Shown piece after piece: positions 54,301 to 64,000 of a DNA stretch of 64,000 bases. Each line of letters opens with the position of its first letter. Position 1 is the first letter of the stretch. The stretch comes from Mallotus nudiflorus (lineage: Eukaryota; Streptophyta; Magnoliopsida; Malpighiales; Euphorbiaceae), in contig CANTUR010000925.1 in assembly GCA_947683625.1 (NCBI GenBank), forward strand, positions 372,001 through 436,000. Direction: 5' to 3'. The notes beneath the pieces are model-generated. The model did not search any database. It was given only the letters and a program-made list of their open reading frames with translations, and was not told the DNA's origin. Both the position numbers and the translations under genes were made by a program.

Positions 54301-55456
54301 CTAGAGTGCCAGTATTTCATAGTTCTTTTTTCCCTTGTTTAGTTTGGTGTGTGAGGAGTATTTAATTTGCAAACAATTGTCATTTTGCACCTTGCATTTC
54401 CTACCTGAACAATCTGAAGTTTGGTTATAAATCTTTAATGTTAAATGTCATAAATGGTGTTCTTTCAGGGTAAGTTTGAGCTTTTAAAGTTGTATAAATA
54501 AGAAGCAAAGTGTTCATACAAGGGTAGAGGTAGATCTCCTATAAACTATGTTAATGTTGGTGTTATGCTTGATTATAATTAAGCACCTTCAAGTGCAAGA
54601 TTAAAAACTGAAATGTCTTTTTAGGAGAATTTTGTTCATGGCAAAGGATGTATTTGACAGTGCACTTTCTGTAGCAAAATTATTATATTCAACAATATTT
54701 TATATTGGTGACTGGCTTAAACTTATACTTTAGAAGCTTTCTTACAAAATTTGTAAAAAATGCTTCACATTTAAATGATATTTATTTCAACTTAAAACCG
54801 TGGTGCATGCAATTATTTTAGTTTAATAATCAAACAATTTTTACCATTCTTATAATCATGTTTAAATTGAATTAGATTAATTAAAGTTTAATAATTTTAA
54901 ATATTATTGATAGTTTCAACAAAATAAATAAATAAATAAGCTATAAATTGATATTCTTATCTTAAACTCTATTTATTTGTGTTTGAAAAAATAACTAAAA
55001 TTAATATGTTTAGTTATTGTGAAATCTTATAATTTTTTATATTTTATATGAAAATAATTTATATTCTATTAAACTGAAAAAATAAATAAATATAAATATA
55101 TATATATATAGCTTTATTAAGAGAAATATGAAAAATAATTTAGTTGGGAAAAGATTTTTTTTATTAACTAAGATTTATATTTTAAAAAATATTGATATAA
55201 TAACAAAATGATTTAAAAAATGCTAATTAAGATTAAAAGTAAAATTAAACATGCTTAATTATTATTCCTATTTATTAATAGTGAAATGAAAATAAAAATA
55301 GCCCAAGCCCAAGATTTTAACAATGAGCTTAAGCGCCTACACAACCCAAAATTCAAAAAAAAGGGACAGAGAGCCTTCTCTCTTCTTCTTCATCATCTCC
55401 GCATCAACTTCAACACAAATCAAAATCGCCATTTTTGAACTGTTATTTAATCTTAA
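54301..55456. other. SKP1-C tail and upstream region of the BMF3-like gene
   Basis: 54301-54690 follows the 3' flank of SKP1-B. The remainder is AT-rich, then a CT-rich leader (55370-55400) before the BMF3 start. About 55250-55370 resembles sequence near 32590-32642 and 40140-40200, suggesting copies of this promoter side were duplicated as well. Confidence 0.5.
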
Positions 55457-58264
55457 ATGGCAACAAATTCTATTCAAAACGATTTATTATTCTCTTCTTT
55501 AATCTCAGATATCAAATCTTACTCCGGCAAAGACCCTCTGCTTCCTTGGCTCTGGTACCAATACAGCACAAAGCAGTTGCTTTTCTACATTAATTTTGCT
55601 CTTTTTTTTATTTGTTTTTGTTTATTTTTTGTTGGGTGCAGGGGCATTAAGAAATTGAAAGAGACTTTACCGTCAAATGTATTGAAAGAAAAGTTACCTC
55701 GGTTTTTGCAGAAATGTACACAGACATTTGAGTCTGATCGTCGTTACAGGAACGATTTGCGTTATCTTCGTGTTTGGTTACAGCTGGTAATTATTTATAA
55801 TAACTAAACAAATACCCATTTAGTCTTTTGTTTGGGTTTTTCGATTTTGTTCATTTTGGTTTCTAGGTTGTCTTGCTCTTGTTTAATTTCGTTGTTTTCC
55901 GAATTTGGGTTTGTTGTGCTTTTTTGCATAAAGCTCTTAGCATTTGTTTGGTTGCTAAGAAAATGGCATATAGAAAAGAAAGTGATACTAAAGAAGATGT
56001 TATTCATATAATAGTAGTAGCAATCACTTGTTTTTCTCTTAAATGAAGCCAAAAAGATGGAATTTTTGCCTCTTATTTGTTATCATGAATTAAACTTGGC
56101 AGTAGCTGGGGTCTTATTTTATCTCAATTCATTGATTTTTGTTTTTTTTTTGAGTAGATGGATTATGTGGATCAACCAAGAGCATTGTTGAGAGCAATGG
56201 AAATGAATTCCATTGGGGCAAAGAGATCATTGTTCTACCAGGCATATGCCCTTTACTATGAAAAGATGAAGAAATATGAAGAGGCAGAGAAGATGTACCA
56301 TTTAGGTGTGCAGAAGTAAGTTTCTATGCTTTTCAATGTTGCTTGGAAATGAACATTTTCTTACTTATTTCCATCAAATGTTTACCGGGAAATGGTTTTG
56401 TTCCATCCCTCAACTACATATTATTGATACATATGAATGCTATAGTTGCTTGATTGGATCTCTAACCTAGCTGCTAAATAAAGGCTGTTCTTTGTTGGAT
56501 TTGCATCTCATATCTGTGAAGAAAAAAGTTCATCAACTAAAGAAATAGTGAAATATAGTTGATGCTCATGATAACTTTCATGTCAATTATCTGGTGCCTC
56601 CTTCTGACTATTTTTTTTTTTCACCTTGATGGGTTAACAATGGGGAATGGTAGAAGTTGTGCTATAGTTTATGGCCCATGGAATTGAATTTATAACTGAC
56701 ATGATCGTGGAAATTTTTGGTCGATATTCTATTTTACCTGCTGCATCATGCAGAGTATGTAGTGAAAAAGAATAGTCTCTATTATGGAAAATCATGTAAT
56801 TTAGATGTTGACTAGGTGCGCATTCTTATACTGTATTGTTATTATTATTATTTTTTTCTCTCTTTGGACAATTGAATCTCTTGAACAAATATTGAACAGC
56901 CTTGCAGAGCCTATTGATGAATTACAGAAATCATATGAGCAGTTCCTTCAGCGTGTGGAAAGACAGAAGAACAAGAAAATCCAGGTAGTTCTTTTGTGGG
57001 TTTTTCAGGTTGAACTTGTCTTCAATGTCAGTAGGAGTCTATCATCTAACATTTGGAAGATGTTCTGCAGCGCCAGGAACTTAGGACTAGCAGAAGACCT
57101 CTGTCAGCTAAGAAGACTGAAGAGAACAACGAGAATGCATGCAACATTAAGTATAAGTGTAAAGGACAACTGGAAAGAAACTCTCAGAATGTGAAGCCAC
57201 TGAAGGAATCTACAGGGGTTTTGACAAATTCACATAAAGTTGGAATTGATGGTGATTTATCTGGAAAGGGCATTGGACTCATAGATATTTCTGCGCAGCA
57301 AGTAAATACTGGAAAAGAGTCAGAGAAATCCAGGATGTTTGATAGTGATGATACAGTACTAGTGAAATTTGTGGACACTGCCATAGTTGGGAAGTCCGAA
57401 GCAGAAGATGCCTGTCATCATGGACTGGTGGACCCAACCATCAATATGAAGGAGGCCATGAATGCTATCAATAGCATGTTTCGAGAGCCTTTAGAGACTG
57501 TTCCAATTAATAGGTCACAAAGAAATCGACCAAAAGAACATAATTTGAACAGTGGATTCAATGTCTTTACTGATGAAAATTTGGGTAATGGAATTGCATC
57601 ATCACATCTGAAGGAAGAAAAGGACATCTCACTGGTGCCACAAGATAAAGCTCAGGCTTGCCATCCTCACCAAGAACCATTTCAGATATACATCGATGAT
57701 GAAGAAAATGGTGAGAATGGAGACACAAGTGATGAGAATGATCAGTTAGGACAGAGCGAGACCCAAGACCTGGCAGGAGGCACTTGCTCATCTAATTCAG
57801 GTTGCAATGCTTTCGTATTCCCATGTCCAAATGATTTGCCATCTGAAAACGATGACATTGATGCAGAGAGGTCACCACGAATAAAGCTTAGGGAAGATAC
57901 AGTTGTTCACAGGTTTGTTGGGTCTACTATTTTAGACGAACCAGCCGTAGAAAATGTTTGCCACCATGGCTTAGTAGACCCTACAATCAACTTGAAGGAG
58001 GCTATGGATGATATAAATAACATGTTTGGGAAGCCAATAGATTTTGTTAGGAAGAAAAGAGCGAAGAAACAGGAAAAGACACCAGTTATGCAAGAAGATC
58101 TTGGTGGTTTTTCAATATTGCCAGATGATGATTTTGACCATGAAACAGGTCCACCACCAAGGTCATCCGGTGTAAGGGATACAAGCTTGTTTGAGCCTAC
58201 TGTATTTACCAAAGAAGCAATGGATGACATAAATAAGATGTTCGGAATGCCAATGGATTTTTAG
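55457..58264 (+). CDS. BMF3: MAD3/BUB1-family spindle checkpoint protein (BMF3-like)
   Basis: Five exons (55457-55554, 55642-55786, 56158-56315, 56900-56984, 57071-58264) with GT-AG introns give 559 residues. Residues about 15-155 form the MAD3/BUB1 homology region 1, a TPR-like helical domain (RYRNDLRYLRVWLQ, DQPRALLRAMEMNSIG, YALYYEKMKKYEEAEKMYHLG). No KEN box is seen in the N-terminal half. An ABBA-type motif FQIYID lies at 366-371 in an acidic context. The C-terminal half repeats a motif with KEAM, IN and MF three times (about 283-304, 465-487, 537-559). There is no kinase domain. Family role: kinetochore signalling that delays anaphase. BMF3 was chosen over BUBR1/BMF2 because KEN is missing and because of its SAM50 and MOP10 neighbours. 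The gene looks intact. Confidence 0.8.
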
Positions 58265-58764
58265 AAATTTCAAGTGATTATGTAGGCAGGAAGGTTCAGT
58301 TTTCTGCCCAAGTAGAATTTGATAATTTGAAATGTTGTATTCTAAGTCATGATCAAGTGCTTGAATAGATAGCAAATCTCTGATCCTTCATGTGAATCAT
58401 GAGATGTGAATTTAGTGTGGCTTGTGCTTTGTACTAATCTGTGTTGGCCTTGATGTGTCAGGTACTTCGGTTCCCTAGTATCAACCACAAATTTTGGCAA
58501 TTAGGCATTGATGCATGACATCAGTGGTGTTATGTTGTGCATCAATTTGTATACCTCTAGTTCATTATTTTTCAGGGCACAAACTCTTATGTGACGATAA
58601 ACGGTAGGGAAATTTAGCAGGTTAATTTGCAGAAATCCACTGCAGCAAAATTCATTCAGGTAAAATAACAAATTGACAACAGAATGCAATTAAGAAGAAC
58701 AAGAGAGAGTACAAAAAGGCATCAAATGAAGATAAATGAAAAGGGTTGGATGCATTTTGTTCTA
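58265..58764. other. Convergent 3' region between BMF3-like and MOP10-like genes
   Basis: The 3' ends of the two genes face each other across 500 bp. No further gene is supported. The short minus-strand frames at 58163-58375 and 58501-58689 show no motif. Confidence 0.55.
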
Positions 58765-59304
58765 TCACTTATGAGTTTTAGGAACGCAATGAGCAGGACG
58801 AAAAGCCAAGGGACCTGCAGCATAGATCACAGCTTCATAATGACTTCCTCTCAGAATCTTGTTCTTGTACCGAAGAGGAGCACCATTGATTCCATTATTA
58901 ACATTGGAGAGGAGGCTGCAATTAGCAAGAGGAGATGAAACAAGCTTAACCTTGCAAGATTGAAGAGGATGGTCCAAAATGTTGTGTCCCATCTTGAATC
59001 CTTCAAGTTGTGCATAGAAGTAACCATGCTCATCAGTTTGATATGCCTTGTAAAAGCTAACTTGTTTCAAGTGGTTTTTGCAAATGACACTAACTTTAGC
59101 AGAAGGGATTGGCTCAGCTTCAGCCAAAGACCATGAACCATAATGATCACAGCTTTGGCAATACACCACACCTTCAACAACTACATCAACTTTCTTCTCT
59201 ACTGGTTTTGTTGGGGCACTTTCATATGCAGAAATTGAAGGGAAGAAGGCCAACTGAAGAAGCAAGAGAGCCCAGATGGCCATTGTGAGTTGGTTGCTTG
59301 CCAT
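58765..59304 (-). CDS. Pollen Ole e 1 / extensin-like secreted protein (MOP10-like)
   Basis: A single open frame of 179 residues. Residues 1-26 are a signal peptide (hydrophobic WALLLLQLAFFPSISA, cleavage likely after SISA). The Pollen_Ole_e_1 domain follows: VEGVVYCQSC with its two Cys, PIPSAKVSVIC, a TDEHGYF segment, and later Cys residues (SCKVKLVSSPLANC) suited to disulfides. Such proteins are secreted to the cell wall; the exact function is unknown. The start is the ATG that gives the signal peptide. It lies tail to tail with the BMF3-like gene, and a TATA box lies 82 bp upstream. Single-exon structure and normal length suggest an intact gene. Confidence 0.85.
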   Translation of the reverse strand: MASNQLTMAIWALLLLQLAFFPSISAYESAPTKPVEKKVDVVVEGVVYCQSCDHYGSWSLAEAEPIPSAKVSVICKNHLKQVSFYKAYQTDEHGYFYAQLEGFKMGHNILDHPLQSCKVKLVSSPLANCSLLSNVNNGINGAPLRYKNKILRGSHYEAVIYAAGPLAFRPAHCVPKTHK

Positions 59305-59385
59305 TTTCTTGGGGAGATTAGTGGAGCTTATATGAGATTAGAGAGCAAATGCAAATATGGTGAAGAGCTCATTTGCTTGAATGGT

Positions 59386-59393
59386 ATTTATAA
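59386..59393 (-). promoter_or_regulatory. TATA box of the MOP10-like gene
   Basis: The minus strand reads TTATAAATA about 82-90 bp before the ATG, in a region otherwise poor in TA runs. This gives a 5' UTR of about 50 nt if transcription starts 30 bp downstream. Confidence 0.65.
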
Positions 59394-59399
59394 AGTTGC

Positions 59400-60157
59400 T
59401 AGTTCTGAACAAACTAAATTCACAACGTGGCGACTACTAAGTTGCGTGTCAACCATTATCATTCTTTTTAAGTTGGTGCTTAACGTGAAGGCCATTTTGC
59501 TCCTATACTCCATTGCTTACCCAAAGCTATACCTCCATTTCTCTTTTTGGGTTGCTTTGTTAAATTCATTATCTTTAAACATATTGATCAAAAAGGAGAT
59601 TAAAATTTAATTTTTAAGGTAAATTAACGAGTTTTTAATCTTAATTAAAAACTCAAGAATAATAGTTTAAACTTGTTTTTGCAACATCTAATGTTGTGGT
59701 CTTCTGATAGTGATTTCCACTTCGATGCTAAATAGACTGTGTTACATGTGTTCAAAATAATGTACTTTTAGGGGAATTTCTATATTCATCTTAAACATGT
59801 AGGTGTTAAAATATGTTTGGTATTTGATTTTCTGTCCAATTTTTTTTTAATTTTTATTGTTTAGTTTTCAAAATAAATCATATTAGTAAAACATGAGTTT
59901 TTGCCATTTTATTTCTTATATAAAAGATAAATGTTGTTATAACTAAGAAAAACTATCAAAAGTGATTTTTTTACATCGTATTTTCTCAAAATAAAAATAT
60001 TTAAATTTAAAAAACGGAAACTAAAAATTAAAAAAATAGAAATCATAACAAAATAAGCTCTTAAAATTCATTTAGAATACTTACCATGTATATATTATAC
60101 CTAACAGACAGATTTAAGATACATATTTCAGGTATTTTACACTTAATTAATAAAAAT

Positions 60158-60206
<49 letters not shown>

Positions 60207-60900
60207 CTAACTAGGATAAACAAAAATTTCCCAACCCACGAAGCTTTTAGGTTTCCCCTCTCAATTAGAATTAATTCATTATATACCCTATTTACCATTG
60301 ACCTTTTTTGTTTAATTTTTTTAATTAGAAGATTGTATATTAACTAACAAGCACACAAAAATTTAGATCATTGAGTCATCACGTGGAGCAGATGAAGATG
60401 TGCAAGCAAGCAATCACACAGCAACTTCCAGGATATGCCCTGGCATATAACTGAAGTTGACCTTCACAATTCTGTTCTGACAGCTGCCTTACAATGGAAT
60501 CATGCATTTGAAAGAGTCTAAAATACGCAGACAATACAAATAGCTTGGGGCCAAATATGAATGAGTCTATGATGCTAATCCATTATTTAACTCATTCACA
60601 ACATAAACAATCATATATATAATATATGATGTGGTAGAGAATGAGAAAAAAGGAAAAAAAACAAAACATGACTATATATGTGCTTTTCTGGTGCATTTCA
60701 CACCTAAATTCCAAACAAGAAACCCATTTAAAAAAAAAAATTCCCTGTCTCAGTTTATATACAACAACTTTCCCTTGCCTATCATAGATATACAAGCTGT
60801 ATAAACTTACAGGCAACAGCTTTCTTGTGCCTCAATCAAGGATTGCAAACTTGTCTTCACATTTTAGTTGTCATCATATACTTGAAAGTTTGGTTTTCAT
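59400..60900. other. Intergenic DNA with AT repeat
   Basis: Mostly AT-rich sequence upstream of the MOP10-like gene and downstream of the receptor-like gene, with a (TA)n run at about 60160-60204. The segment 60600-60900 is probably the 3' UTR of the receptor-like gene. No extra gene is supported. Confidence 0.5.
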
Positions 60901-60904
60901 ACTT

Positions 60905-63900
60905 TTAGCAAGCATCTGGTGACAGAATTTCAAGCTCTGCCCACCAAAGAGGAGAGAGTTTTGGAATTGCTGCATCAGGTGTTAGCCCTGTTATCTCCTT
61001 TAATCTTGCAGTGACTTCATCCATTTCTGGTCGTTGTTTCGGGTCTGGGTGCACACAAGACCTTATCACTTCCCCAATTCTTTCTAGCTTCTCCTCTTCG
61101 ACGGATTTCAGAGTCGGATCAACCATGTCTTTAAGTGGTTGATCTCCTCTCAAATAATCTGATGCCCAGTCTTCAAGTAAACTATTGTCCACAGAGTAAG
61201 GTAGTCTGCCTGTTACCATTTCGAATAATATCACACCGAAACTATAAACATTACTTTCAGGATGTGCTGTTGGAGCATCTAAGGACTTGCTCGATGCTTC
61301 CACCTCATTTGCAGTTATCACATTTGAGAAACTGAAATCTGAAATTTTGGCTGCATAATCTTCAGTGAGGGAAACAGTTGATGATGTCAGATTGTTGTGA
61401 GTTACTGGTGGGCTCAGCTGGTGCATGTGTTCAAGACAGTAAGCCATTCCCATTGCAATTCTCAGCCGCATTCCCCAGTCCAGATGCTCAGATTCTTGAA
61501 CTGCAGGATAAATCATTGTTACAGATCAGCAATCTACTAAGAAGGCAAAGAAAAAGGAAATGCAATATGAAGCACATAAAATTTAGAATTAGTATGCACT
61601 GAATTAAGCCTATTAAATTGATTGGGATGTCGCTGAATAAAATTTCTGATGATACTGTTTCTTAAATACCAAGTATTAAGAACTCACTGTGTAAATGCTC
61701 AAACAGTGTCCCATTTGGGGCGTATTCAAAAACCAACATTCTTGTGAAAGGCTGCTCCTCCTCACAGTATCCAAGAAGGTTGATAAAATTTTTGTGGTTC
61801 ACTTTTGATAATGTTTCAATCTGAAACATAAACACAGAAGGAATTATGGATTGTCACGTTGCAGCATAATTGCATATAGTTCAATGGGATTTGTTCATCG
61901 AGTACCTTCTTCCTAAATTGAACTTCTAAGTTCTTAGGCCAAGCCTTGGAAGATGTTACTGCAACAGAGGCCACAGCTATTTCTACTCCACTGGATAATG
62001 TTCCTTTGTACAGTGTACCAATGGATGAGGAACCAATTACATTACTAAAATCTTCACAGCCTGCTTCAAGCTCAGATCTCTTAAGCTTCGGAACACCTGA
62101 AATGCAATTAACAGTCATATAAGTAGATGGACAAAAGATTGGAATATAAGCATGGAAATGTATCGAACTCGAGGGGTGTGGAAAGAAAACTAAAAAAAAA
62201 ACAAACAGATGTGGACCTGCTAGCTATCTAGATGCACGCATTGATGGTTAAGGGTTCAACATCTATAGCAGTCATCAAAAAACTGAACTGATAACCAGAT
62301 CAATAAATCTAATAATCCAATTCATCTTTGGAGATGAAATACTAACTGCATACAGTAGTCACATGAACACTTCCAAATTTCAAGAATCTTTTGGGCCAAT
62401 GATCTTCTCCCAAATATGAAAAATGAAGGCTCAAGGTTCGAGTCATTCAGAATGATTAATTCATATTCCCAATCAATAACTTGCTATGTGGTTGGAACAA
62501 TGAAATGCACAGCTAATTGTTCTATCCAGCAATGTTAGGTGTCCACTTTTACAAAAACTTGCTCATCAAGTACTGCTGCACTATAAACTAGAAAAGAATC
62601 CACAATATCAAACATTTCTGAAGTGTTTAATCTTATGCTTTCTATCTATAGAAAGACGTACCCGTTATAAATGCTTTCTGAAGCTGTCCACTCAATCCTG
62701 TGGCCCAAGGTTTGACAGTAGCCTTATTAATTTTACAGAGATAGATGCTAACACAGGCAATGACAAGAACCAGGGCACCTCCTGCAATTCCAGCGATTAG
62801 GGCATACGATTTGCGATGGGGCACTGGAGCTGGAGCTGGAGCTGGAGAAGTTTTTGGATGGGAAATATTTGGAGAAAGGGAAGTAACATTTGTAAGGGAA
62901 ATATTTGGAGAAGGGGAAGGGACATTTGACTCATTAGGAGATAATGGAAGAAAGGCATTCACACTAGTGTTTGAAGGTGAAGGTGCAGCAAGTGGTGATC
63001 CTCCAACAACAGGTGGATCACCTCCTACTTCAGGAGATCGTGCTAGACCAGGTGGACCATTTCCAGGCTCAGGAGGTGGAGCGTCTCGTCTTACTGTTTG
63101 CAGTTGTCGCCTGCCTATCCCATTTCTCATTTGAGCAACATTCCTAGTAAAAATTGTGAAAGGGGAAATTGTAATCACTTCTAGAATAATTTAACTTGAC
63201 ATCTAACTGGAAGGTCAAGAACAACAACTATCAACAATACCCATATAAAGTATCTTTAGGTGATGGCAGTGACATACCATGTAACAGATTTTTCATCATA
63301 AGATGACACTTTAGCTGCACCAGATAGGTGATTTTCATCTACTTGAAACTCAGAAAGTGTTGTAAGGTGATGAATTTCAGGTGATAAGTTTACAAGAAGC
63401 CTGTTATTGTCCAGAAGACTGAAACATAAACAACAAAAAATTGAGTTAATAAACAATGGAAGAAAAAGATAACCTCAATGGAAGGAAAAAAAAAAGTTTG
63501 ACATGATCAACCCACAGGATTGTAAGAGAGAGATTATTGCCAAGATCAGGTGGAAGCGGGCTGTTGAAGTTATTATATCCAAAATCTAGCACCTCCAACT
63601 CCTTTAGTTCTCCCATCCCTTCAGGGATGACACCAGTAAAAGAATTGTTGCGCAGTATACTGCAGTGAAATATAAACTGATAAGAGATTACAAACAAGGC
63701 TATAGATTTTGACAGCGAAAAGGTTATGGTTCCAAATGGTGGCTGCCTAGTTAATACTTACATAGACTTTATGTGGGCAAGATTCCTTAGATCAGGTGCC
63801 AATGTTCCTCCAAGACAGAGATCTTTCAAGTTCCTGCACATTACATTTTTCTTTAAAAATCAACCAAAGGACATATCAGCAAGCCAAAAAGAAAATTCTT

Positions 63901-64000
63901 TCTGGTACTCAAAAACCACTAAATTAAAAGAGAACACAAATACATACTTAGCAATACGTACCTAAACAGACTGAAAATCAATAAAAATAACAAAGATAAA
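60905..64000 (-). CDS. LRR receptor-like pseudokinase (At3g56050/MRH1 group), 5' end outside the window
   Basis: Exons read leftwards: at least 64000-63962, then 63833-63762, 63659-63516, 63418-63278, 63143-62662, 62096-61906, 61820-61688 and 61500-60905 (TAA at 60905-60907), all with GT-AG borders in consistent phase. The order is: a few LRRs (NLKDLCLGGTLAPDLRNL, LRNNSFTGVIPEGMGELKELE), a Pro/Ser-rich stretch (PAPAPAPVP), a transmembrane helix (YALIAGIAGGALVLVIACVSIYL), and a kinase-like domain. Catalytic residues are missing: the VAIK lysine site reads EIAVASVAV, the HRD site reads THNNL, and DFG reads DFS. It is therefore probably a signalling scaffold at the plasma membrane, as in the LRR-VI subfamily related to MRH1/MDIS2. 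The gene itself looks intact within the window. Confidence 0.82.

Noticed and set aside
55804..56052. Minus-strand frame within BMF3 intron 2
   Set aside because: Low-complexity polypeptide opposite an intron, no motif.
57184..58230. Four minus-strand frames opposite BMF3 exon 5
   Set aside because: Shadows of the long coding exon.
62745..63134. Gly/Glu-rich plus-strand frame
   Set aside because: Antisense of the Pro/Ser-rich stretch of the receptor-like gene.

Overview
The window is nuclear DNA of a eudicot plant. Genes are split by AT-rich GT-AG introns, the encoded proteins are plant-specific, and intergenic DNA is AT-rich and packed with plant transposon families. I cannot name the species; the order Malpighiales is only a guess.

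Layout. 1-1723 is the tail of a long solo LTR. 5526-9143 (-) is an intact four-exon SAM50/OMP85 gene of the mitochondrial outer membrane. 10.5-14.6 kb holds two tandem SKP1-like genes: A is intact, and B is broken by a 1-bp deletion. 15.4-32.1 kb is a decayed PIF/Harbinger DNA transposon nested with four solo LTRs, one inside another, plus a GDSL-lipase fragment. 32.6-39.6 kb is a Mutator-like element carrying an ankyrin/PGG gene fragment; a 5.1-kb hAT element has landed in its right terminal repeat. 40.6-54.3 kb is a third SKP1 copy (C) whose intron was opened at an ATT microsatellite by an 11.1-kb endogenous pararetrovirus (Caulimoviridae-like). That locus is one full, terminally redundant genome on the minus strand, head to head with a deleted inverted copy. 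55.5-58.3 kb (+) is an intact five-exon MAD3/BUB1-family checkpoint gene (BMF3-like), followed by an intact Pollen Ole e 1/MOP10-like gene (58.8-59.3 kb, -) and an LRR pseudokinase (60.9 kb to the right edge, -).

Reading. SAM50, BMF3 and MOP10 have the same gene neighbours as I recall from Arabidopsis (At5g05520, At5g05510, At5g05500). The window therefore looks like an ancient three-gene block whose SAM50-BMF3 gap was blown open to about 46 kb by SKP1 segmental duplication and serial transposon and viral insertion. Parts of the SAM50 upstream region are repeated at 15.0 and 32.1 kb, which shows the duplication unit. The most unusual part is the pararetrovirus locus: a palindromic pair able to give hairpin RNA, a terminus at the tRNA primer site, two retropepsin-like domains in one polyprotein, and insertion in a microsatellite. 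All coordinates were read by eye; identities to families come from recall of conserved motifs, not from searches.
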